Shown here: one piece after another, positions 15,641 through 20,735 of the stretch | Layout: each line of letters begins with the position of its first letter | Numbering within the stretch: the first letter of the stretch is position 1 | Assembly (NCBI GenBank): GCA_030151005.1 | Contig: JASLES010000306.1 | Location: forward strand, 1 to 20,735 | From: Silvimonas sp. | GTDB lineage: Bacteria; Pseudomonadota; Gammaproteobacteria; Burkholderiales; Chitinibacteraceae | Reading direction: 5' to 3' | Length of the DNA: 20,735 nucleotides | Notes under the pieces: model-generated | Told to the model about the DNA's origin: nothing | Databases searched by the model: none | The model's input: only the letters and a program-made list of their open reading frames with translations | Position numbers and translations under genes: made by a program

Positions 15641-16426
15641 GTGCTGAAGTGGCTGGGTTTGCTATGCCTTCTCTTTGCCTCACGCGTCATGGCCACGCCG
15701 TGCGCCAATGAAGACTTCCTGCATACGGTGACCGGCAACGACCAATGCGTGGTGCTAGCCAGTTTCGGCGTCACCGATGCGCCGCAAGTCTTGCTGATCT
15801 GGCTGCATGGCGACGTTTCCAGTGGCGGCCCGGCGGTCTACCACTTTGCACAGGCCCAGGCGGCCGCGACCCGGTTTGCGCCCCAGAAAGTCCTCAGTGT
15901 GGCTTTGGTCCGGCCCGGCTACGCCGATGACAAAGGCAATCAGTCTGGCGGCAGCAACAACAATCGCATGGATCACTACACCAAAGTGAATATGCAGATT
16001 GTGGGCGGTGCCATTGACCGCCTCAAACAACATTACCACCCACAACGGGTGATCTTGATTGGCCACTCTGGCGGCGCTGCGACGGCGGCCAATCTGGCTG
16101 GCATGATGCCGGGTCTGGCGGATGCGGATGTGCTGGTGTCTTGCCCTTGTGATCTGGTGGCCTGGCGTTTGGGCCGGCATCAATGGTCCGCAAGCGAGAA
16201 CCCCATCCGCTGGGCCGATCAAGTCAAGCCCCCCATGAAGATTGTGGCGCTGACGGGCACGGCCGACGACAACACCAGTCAGGATCTGGCGCGCGCCTAC
16301 GTGGCCGCATTGGTGCAACACGGCGTGGATGCCACGTTTGTGAGCGTGGATGGTGCCAGTCACAACCAGGCGTTCCGCTCGCCCATGGTGCTCGACACGG
16401 TCGCGACGCTCCTGAGTGCGCCCTGA
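15641..16426 (+). CDS. Exported alpha/beta-hydrolase-like protein
   Basis: A 261-residue protein with a Sec-type signal peptide: K3, a hydrophobic core to about residue 16, and a likely cut after VMA at 18. The mature part looks like an alpha/beta hydrolase. It has LIWLHGD with an oxyanion-region HG, the nucleophile elbow GHSGG with S143, D209 or D210 in TGTADDNT as the likely acid, and H241 in GASHNQAF as the likely base, in the right order. Cysteines at 21 and 36 and a CPC motif in the middle would suit disulfides in the periplasm. The start is GTG 15641 with GGGGA upstream; ATG 15689 would remove the signal peptide. Substrate is unknown; an esterase or peptidase role is possible. The 94 nt upstream contain only a weak GGCCG/CGGCC hairpin. 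Confidence 0.75.
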   Translation: MLKWLGLLCLLFASRVMATPCANEDFLHTVTGNDQCVVLASFGVTDAPQVLLIWLHGDVSSGGPAVYHFAQAQAAATRFAPQKVLSVALVRPGYADDKGNQSGGSNNNRMDHYTKVNMQIVGGAIDRLKQHYHPQRVILIGHSGGAATAANLAGMMPGLADADVLVSCPCDLVAWRLGRHQWSASENPIRWADQVKPPMKIVALTGTADDNTSQDLARAYVAALVQHGVDATFVSVDGASHNQAFRSPMVLDTVATLLSAP

Positions 16427-16430
16427 TGCT

Positions 16431-16453
16431 GGCCGGCCACGCAGCCGGCCTTT
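16431..16453 (+). terminator. Weak intrinsic terminator-like hairpin
   Basis: GGCCGGC-CACGCA-GCCGGCC is a perfect 7-bp GC stem followed by TTTA, directly after the hydrolase stop at 16426. The T-run is short, so read-through into the Rid gene is likely. Confidence 0.4.
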
Positions 16454-16486
16454 ATGATGGCGCATCCATCCTGACTGAGACCCATC

Positions 16487-16846
16487 ATGTCCAATGCCGA
16501 TATCCAGCGCCTGCGCCCCACTGCCCAATGGTCTGACGCCACCTCTTTTAACGGCATCATCCACTTTGTAGAAGTGCCCGAAAGCGGTAAAACCTTTGCT
16601 GAACAGACCGAAGCCTTGCTGGCCCAGGCCGAGCGCACGCTGGTGTCCATGAACTCGGACAAAAGCCGCGTGCTGATGGCGATGATTTATCTGCCTGATC
16701 TGGCCAACCGCGCCGAATTCAACAAGATCTGGCAGGCATGGCTGCCGGAAGGGTCCGCGCCGTCCCGGGCGTGCGTGAAGGCTGAATTGGCCTCGCCGGA
16801 TGATTTGCTGGAGATTGTGTTTACGGCGGCGGCACGGCAGGGGTGA
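16487..16846 (+). CDS. Rid/YjgF/UK114-family protein
   Basis: A 119-residue protein of the Rid family, small trimeric proteins whose RidA members hydrolyse reactive enamine/imine intermediates such as 2-aminoacrylate. Seen here are the N-terminal region RLRPTAQWSDATSFNG, the central EQTEALLAQAERTL helix, MIYLPDLANRAEFNKIW (a close match to the family's helix region), and PSRACV with R94, which corresponds to the substrate-carboxylate-binding arginine of active Rid proteins. Length fits (115-130). The sequence looks like one of the divergent Rid subfamilies rather than RidA itself, so I give no gene symbol and do not claim the reaction. It stands alone at the end of the + strand unit, with a weak ribosome-binding site. 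Confidence 0.8.
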   Translation: MSNADIQRLRPTAQWSDATSFNGIIHFVEVPESGKTFAEQTEALLAQAERTLVSMNSDKSRVLMAMIYLPDLANRAEFNKIWQAWLPEGSAPSRACVKAELASPDDLLEIVFTAAARQG

Positions 16847-16929
16847 TATGGGGTGGGGGCGCTCCGTGGTGGTGTTGATGGGTGTTAGCGCCTGACAGCG
16901 CGGTTGTTTACAACCCGGCGGTGGCCGGA

Positions 16930-17140
16930 GCACGTCACTTTCTTTGCTTCGCCACCTCGGCGGCCCCAAAGAAAGTAACCAAAGGAAGGCGACCCCGACG
17001 ACAGCGTTCGCTTCGCGAATCCCCTGCGCTTCTCGCAAGGCGCGGCTGGCTACGGGAACTCGCCCTGCGGGCTCAGACACCCCTCCGCCGAAACCCCGCG
17101 CCTTGCTGCGATGCTCGGCGCTGCCGGAGGGGAGGTACAT
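16930..17140. repeat. Gene-free stretch with dense inverted repeats, dispersed-repeat type
   Basis: The 367 nt between the convergent Rid and aldolase genes hold no credible gene. They contain ACTTTCTTTG (16937-16946) with its perfect partner CAAAGAAAGT (16967-16976), a TTCGC-TTC-GCGAA hairpin (17007-17019), and CCCCTCCG (17080-17087) with CGGAGGGG (17125-17132) enclosing GCGCC (17098-17102) and GGCGC (17117-17121). The motif order, CTTTCTTTGCTTCG then AAAGAAAGTAACCAAAG then GGCGACCCCGAC, resembles intergenic repeats I know from many beta- and gammaproteobacterial genomes. The hairpins may also end transcription from both sides. Open frames here are composition artefacts. Exact borders are uncertain. 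Confidence 0.6.
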
Positions 17141-17213
17141 CAAGAACAACCCCAACCCCGTAAAACCTCGGTGTGCCGGATGGTTAAATCTTGTTTGTGT
17201 CCGTTTTTCGGGC

Positions 17214-18278
17214 CTACTTCACCCGCGCATGCAACTCCCCAATCGCGTACCGATGCGCCATCTTTTCCAGGCTCAGGGGTTTGATCTTCTGGGCTTGCCC
17301 GGCGGCGCCAAAGGCTTCAAACCGGGCGATGCATACACTGCGCATGGCATCGACCGATTGCTTCAGGTATTTGCGCGGGTCGAACTCTGCCGGGTTCTGG
17401 CCAAAAGCGCGGCGGATGGCGCCGGTGGCGGCCAGCCGCAGATCAGTATCGATATTGACCTTGCGCACACCATGGCGGATGCCTTCGACGATCTCTGCCA
17501 CGGGCACGCCCCAAGTTTCCGGGATTTCACCGCCGTACTCGTTGATCAGCTTGAGCCACTCTTGCGGCACGGATGAGCTGCCGTGCATGACCAGATGCGT
17601 ATTGGGCAAGCGGGCGTGGATCTGGCGGATGCGCTCGATGGCCAGGGTGTCTCCGGTCGGCGGTTGGGAGAACTTGTAGGCGCCGTGGCTGGTGCCGATG
17701 GCAATGGCCAGGGCATCTACCTCTGTGGCTTTGACAAAGGCGGCGGCTTCTTCAGGGTCGGTCAGCATCTGGCTGTGATCCAGTTTGCCAGCTGCGCCCA
17801 CCCCGTCTTCCTCGCCCGCCATGCCGGTTTCCAGGCTCCCCAGCACGCCCAGTTCACCTTCTACGGATACCCCGCAGGCGTGGGCGAAGGCGACCACCTG
17901 GCGTGTTGTGGCGACGTTGTACTCGTAACTGGCGGGGGTTTTGCCGTCTTCGTTGAGCGAGCCATCCATCATCACCGATGAAAACCCAAGCTGGATGGCC
18001 CGCTGGCAAATGGCAGGGCTGGTGCCGTGATCCTGATGCATCACCAGTGGCAGGTGTCCAAATTCTTCCAGTGCCGCCAGCATCAGGTGACGTAAAAACG
18101 GGGCGCCGGCATAGGCGCGTGCCCCGGCGGAAGCTTGCACGATCACCGGGCTACCGGTGCGGTCGGCGGCCTCCATGATCGCCCGCATTTGCTCCAGATT
18201 ATTGACGTTGAATGCAGGTACCCCGTAACCCTCTTCGGCTGCGTGATCCAGTAACTGGCGTAATGAGACCAGAGCCAT
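17214..18278 (-). CDS. fba: Class II fructose-1,6-bisphosphate aldolase, Calvin-cycle subtype
   Basis: Zinc-dependent cytoplasmic aldolase of 354 residues that joins DHAP and glyceraldehyde 3-phosphate to fructose 1,6-bisphosphate, or cleaves it. HQDHG at residues 81-85 gives the catalytic aspartate D83 and the zinc ligand H84. Further metal ligands are H198 in GTSHGAYKF and H232 in HGSSS, and NIDTD at 275-279 belongs to the phosphate/substrate region. The length and the overall sequence match the CbbA/Calvin-cycle subfamily. No RuBisCO gene is visible, so the name reflects the subfamily, not carbon fixation. GGAGAA lies 4 nt before the ATG, and the gene starts 14 nt after fbp. It is the last gene of the - strand run. 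Confidence 0.95.
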   Translation of the reverse strand: MALVSLRQLLDHAAEEGYGVPAFNVNNLEQMRAIMEAADRTGSPVIVQASAGARAYAGAPFLRHLMLAALEEFGHLPLVMHQDHGTSPAICQRAIQLGFSSVMMDGSLNEDGKTPASYEYNVATTRQVVAFAHACGVSVEGELGVLGSLETGMAGEEDGVGAAGKLDHSQMLTDPEEAAAFVKATEVDALAIAIGTSHGAYKFSQPPTGDTLAIERIRQIHARLPNTHLVMHGSSSVPQEWLKLINEYGGEIPETWGVPVAEIVEGIRHGVRKVNIDTDLRLAATGAIRRAFGQNPAEFDPRKYLKQSVDAMRSVCIARFEAFGAAGQAQKIKPLSLEKMAHRYAIGELHARVK

Positions 18279-18292
18279 CGTGTTCTCCGCCT

Positions 18293-19378
18293 TCAGGGGG
18301 CTGGCGCTTCAAGGTGGTATTGCACCAGGCGTTCTACCTCGTTGCGTGATCCCATGATCACGGCGACGCGCTGATGCAATGCTTGTGGCTGGACTTGCAT
18401 GATGGGTTCGCGCCCGGTGCTGGCGGCACCACCGGCTTGCTCCACGATGAAAGACATCGGGTTGGCTTCATACATCAGGCGCAACTTGCCCGGCCGCGTC
18501 GGGTCACGGTTATCTTTGGGGTAGAGGAACACGCCGCCGCGGATCAGGATACGGTGGATTTCCGCCACCATAGAGGCCACCCAGCGCATGTTGAAGGCCT
18601 CGCCACGCGGGCCGTTAGCGCCGGCCAGACACTCGTCGATGTAGCGGATCACGGGCGCTTCCCACATGCGGGCGTTGGAGGCATTAATGGCAAATTCGCG
18701 CGTGTCGGGGTGGATGGTCAGATGCGGATGGGTGAGGATGAATTCACCGGTTTCTTCATCCAGCGTAAAGCCATTAACGCCGTGGCCGGTGGTGACAACC
18801 AGCATGGTGGCCGGGCCGTAAAGCGCATAACCGGCGGCCACTTGCATCACGCCGGGCTGCAGAAAATCGGCGTCTTCCACCTCGCCTTCGGTGTGCGGGC
18901 GCTCCAGCACAGAGAAAATACTGCCAACAGAGACATTCACATCCAGGTTGGATGAGCCATCAAGCGGGTCGAACACCAGGAGGTAGCGACCCTGCCGGTA
19001 TTGCGTAGGAATCCGGTAGATATCCGCCATTTCTTCCGAGGCCATGGCCGCCACCTGGCCGCCCCATTCGGTCCAGCGGATCATCAACTCGTTGGCGATC
19101 AGGTCCAGCTTTTGCTGGTTCTCGCCCTGGATATTGTCGGTGCCGGTGTTGCCCATGGCATCTGACAACGGCCCGCGCGCCACGGCAGCGCTGATCACTT
19201 TACAGGCGGTCGCCACCTGACCCAGCAACACGCCCAGATCGGTTTGTGGTGACTCGGCAAACTCGCCGGTGTTGAACTCGGAAAAGCTGGTGCCCATCAG
19301 CGGTTTGCCCGGCGTGCTGCCGGCAACAGGCCCGGTCGGGGCAGGGGCTTGATCGGCCAGTACGGTACGGTGTGCCAT
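18293..19378 (-). CDS. fbp: Fructose-1,6-bisphosphatase class I
   Basis: Mg-dependent phosphatase of 361 residues that makes fructose 6-phosphate, the irreversible step of gluconeogenesis. ASEEM at residues 113-117 and DPLDGSSNLDVN at 137-148 are the metal-binding and catalytic motifs; RGGVFLYPKD and ALHQRVAVIMGS near the end are also class I hallmarks. The frame extends upstream to a TTG at 19435, but I choose ATG 19378, which has CGGAG at a spacing of 7. This gives about 25-30 residues more than usual at the N-terminus, a Pro/Ala/Gly-rich stretch; the internal ATG at 19297 (M28, MGTSFSEF) would restore the normal length but has no visible ribosome-binding site. It lies 53 nt after tpiA and 14 nt before fba, between enzymes that supply its substrate. 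Confidence 0.94.
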   Translation of the reverse strand: MAHRTVLADQAPAPTGPVAGSTPGKPLMGTSFSEFNTGEFAESPQTDLGVLLGQVATACKVISAAVARGPLSDAMGNTGTDNIQGENQQKLDLIANELMIRWTEWGGQVAAMASEEMADIYRIPTQYRQGRYLLVFDPLDGSSNLDVNVSVGSIFSVLERPHTEGEVEDADFLQPGVMQVAAGYALYGPATMLVVTTGHGVNGFTLDEETGEFILTHPHLTIHPDTREFAINASNARMWEAPVIRYIDECLAGANGPRGEAFNMRWVASMVAEIHRILIRGGVFLYPKDNRDPTRPGKLRLMYEANPMSFIVEQAGGAASTGREPIMQVQPQALHQRVAVIMGSRNEVERLVQYHLEAPAP

Positions 19379-19385
19379 GCGTTTA

Positions 19386-19390
19386 CTCCG
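19386..19390 (-). promoter_or_regulatory. Ribosome-binding site supporting the long fbp start
   Basis: On the minus strand CGGAG lies 7 nt upstream of ATG 19378. The alternative ATG at 19297 lacks such a site, which favours the N-terminally extended protein. Confidence 0.5.
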
Positions 19391-19431
19391 TTGCCTGATC
19401 GCCGTGCGCACGCTGCGTTGCGCGGCCCCTT

Positions 19432-20232
19432 TCAAGAGAGGGCGGCGGTATAAATCTGCATCAATGCATCGCTTTGCAGCGAGGCACTGCCCACCAGCGC
19501 GCCATCGACATCCGGCAGCGCAAACAGGCTGGCTGCGTTGCTGGCGTTCACACTGCCACCATACAACACGGTCATGTTGTTACCCGCAGCCGGGTCACGC
19601 GCCGCAAAGCGGCTACGAATGAACCGGTGCGCGGCTTCTACGGTCTCGGGCCGGGCTGCCACACCGGTGCCAATGGCCCAGACCGGCTCGTAAGCGATGA
19701 TCAGCTGCCGCCAGCCGGACAATGCCAGGAGTGTGCCCAACTGGTGTTGCAAAATCGCTTCGGTTTGCCCGGTCTGGTGTTCTATCCAGCTTTCTCCGAC
19801 ACAAACAATCGGGACCACGTTGGCTTCAAGGCACGCTTGCGCCTTGGCCGCGATCAGATGGTCACTTTCATGATAGTGCCGCCGCCGCTCAGAGTGCCCG
19901 ACAATGGCGTAATGGCAGCCCAGATCCGCCAGCATGCCGGCAGACCACTCGCCGGTCAGCGCACCGCCGTGAGCGTCTGCCACATTCTGCGCGCAGCACT
20001 GCACTTGTGATCCCATGGCCAGCCGGGTCACCTCGCCCAGATAGGGTGCGGGCGGGCACAGCACCAGCGCGACGGCGGGATGCGCAATGCTGGCCATGGC
20101 TGGCACCATTTCCCGGCACAGTGCCAGGCTGCCGTGCATTTTCCAGTTACCCACCACCATCCGCACACGCACCGGCAATGCCTCGACAGGCATGGTTTGG
20201 GATGCAGGCTGGGCGGGCGTAAACAGGCTCAT
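19432..20232 (-). CDS. tpiA: Triosephosphate isomerase
   Basis: Glycolytic and gluconeogenic enzyme of 266 residues that interconverts DHAP and glyceraldehyde 3-phosphate. The catalytic residues are in place: K31 in GNWKMHG, H113 in IVGHSERR and E182 in AYEPVWAIGTG, with the phosphate-binding YGGSVN at 224-229. I chose ATG 20232, which overlaps the glpD stop by 4 nt (ATGA) and suggests coupling. It gives about 20 residues before the usual family start; M14 and M25 are alternatives, none with a clear ribosome-binding site. The open frame continues to 20430 inside glpD, which is not credible. TpiA between GlpD and the Fbp/Fba pair points to use of glycerol-derived DHAP. Confidence 0.95.
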   Translation of the reverse strand: MSLFTPAQPASQTMPVEALPVRVRMVVGNWKMHGSLALCREMVPAMASIAHPAVALVLCPPAPYLGEVTRLAMGSQVQCCAQNVADAHGGALTGEWSAGMLADLGCHYAIVGHSERRRHYHESDHLIAAKAQACLEANVVPIVCVGESWIEHQTGQTEAILQHQLGTLLALSGWRQLIIAYEPVWAIGTGVAARPETVEAAHRFIRSRFAARDPAAGNNMTVLYGGSVNASNAASLFALPDVDGALVGSASLQSDALMQIYTAALS

Positions 20233-20735
20233 GGCGCAGAGACCGCATGGGCAGCAAGGGGTACGGGACGCCGGTAAGCGGCCAGCCAGCGCGCCAGCGT
20301 GGCTTCTGCGCCCGGGCCGGCGTGCAGTTTGAGTTTGGTGCGTCGCCAGAGGATGTCTTCTGCTGTCTGCGCCCATTCCACTTCGACCAGATAGCGCGCC
20401 TCCAGCGCATACAAGCCGGGCACAATGCATTCACCCAGATCGGCCAGCGAGCGCGCCTGCCCCAGTAGTGTGTGGATGCGCGTGCCATACGCGTGAGCGT
20501 AACGCTTTAACAAGCTGGCGGGCAGCCACGGGTATTGCCGCGCCAGCCGGCTGTGAAAGGCCGGGAAATCTGCTTTCGGGATATCCCCCCCTGGCAGCGG
20601 CGCATTGCCGGTCCAGGTGGGCCGATACTGGCCCAGCCGCGGGCTGATCAGATCGACCACTTGTTCCGCCAGTTTGCGATAGGTGGTGATCTTGCCGCCA
20701 AACACGGACACCAGCGGCGGGCCCTTTTCATCCAG
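20229..20735 (-). CDS. glpD: Aerobic glycerol-3-phosphate dehydrogenase, C-terminal part
   Basis: The last 168 residues of a membrane-associated FAD enzyme that oxidises glycerol 3-phosphate to DHAP and feeds electrons to the quinone pool. The 5' part lies beyond the right edge; the frame is open to base 20735. The block SVFGGKITTYRKLAE is the well-known conserved signature at the end of the FAD domain. It is followed by the C-terminal helical cap, with RYAHAYGTR, LYALEARYLVEVEWAQTAEDILWRRTK, here cited only in part, typical of GlpD. The FAD-binding GxGxxG motif is not visible. An internal GTG at 20711 is not a start. The stop overlaps the tpiA ATG. Confidence 0.93.
   Translation of the reverse strand: MDEKGPPLVSVFGGKITTYRKLAEQVVDLISPRLGQYRPTWTGNAPLPGGDIPKADFPAFHSRLARQYPWLPASLLKRYAHAYGTRIHTLLGQARSLADLGECIVPGLYALEARYLVEVEWAQTAEDILWRRTKLKLHAGPGAEATLARWLAAYRRPVPLAAHAVSAP

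Noticed and set aside
15755..17155. 466-codon open frame on the - strand across three + strand genes and the repeat gap
   Set aside because: It is antisense to genes with recognisable motifs and runs through non-coding repeats; composition is that of a shadow frame.
16882..17576. Open frames in the repeat gap running towards or into the aldolase gene
   Set aside because: Arg/Pro-rich translations of inverted-repeat DNA, like the spurious proteins often annotated in such repeats; the longer one is antisense to fba.
20233..20430. 66-residue N-terminal extension of tpiA
   Set aside because: It overlaps glpD in another frame; the ATGA overlap at 20229-20232 is the natural start.
1..20735. Anti-phage system, mobile element or horizontally acquired island
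   Set aside because: No transposase, integrase, nuclease or toxin motif seen; all genes share similar codon use and the dcw order is intact.

Overview
The window is an ordinary, gene-dense stretch of a Gram-negative chromosome, most likely from a betaproteobacterium. The order Neisseriales (Chromobacteriaceae or Chitinibacteraceae type) is my best guess, from the gene order, the FtsZ tail ending in DIPAFLRRQAD, the Calvin-type class II aldolase and the moderately high G+C. The genus cannot be fixed by eye. No tRNA, rRNA, CRISPR array, transposase or prophage gene was seen.

Region 1 (1-15354, + strand) is the dcw (division and cell wall) cluster: ftsI (3' end only), murE, murF, mraY, murD, ftsW, murG, murC, ddlB, ftsQ, ftsA, ftsZ and lpxC. 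From ftsI to ftsQ the genes overlap or are separated by at most 17 nt, so one long polycistronic message is likely. Together they make the UDP-MurNAc-pentapeptide (MurC/D/E/F, Ddl), move it onto the lipid carrier (MraY, MurG), polymerise and crosslink it at the septum (FtsW, FtsI), and build the divisome (FtsQ, FtsA, FtsZ). Spacing opens up towards the end: 79 nt before ftsA, 179 nt before ftsZ and 422 nt before lpxC. These gaps hold hairpins and candidate promoters, so ftsA, ftsZ and lpxC may be partly uncoupled from the upstream genes.

Region 2 (15361-16846, + strand) holds three small accessory genes behind lpxC: a 61-residue two-helix membrane protein, an exported alpha/beta-hydrolase-like protein, and a Rid/YjgF-family protein. 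A 367-nt gene-free stretch follows. It is rich in inverted repeats and looks like a dispersed intergenic repeat; it separates two convergent transcription units.

Region 3 (17214-20735, - strand) reads right to left as glpD (3' end only), tpiA, fbp and a class II fructose-bisphosphate aldolase gene. In this order the products form a continuous route: glycerol 3-phosphate to DHAP, DHAP to/from GAP, triose phosphates to fructose 1,6-bisphosphate, then to fructose 6-phosphate. This suggests a glycerol-to-hexose (gluconeogenic) operon.

I found no strong evidence for a wholly new system. The points most worth checking are the glycerol-gluconeogenesis gene run, the two-motif FtsZ tail and its atypical KPGADEG segment, the acidic insert in MurD, the stem-loop element that begins inside the ftsZ stop codon, the palindrome and extended -10 ahead of lpxC, and the uncharacterised small membrane protein behind lpxC.
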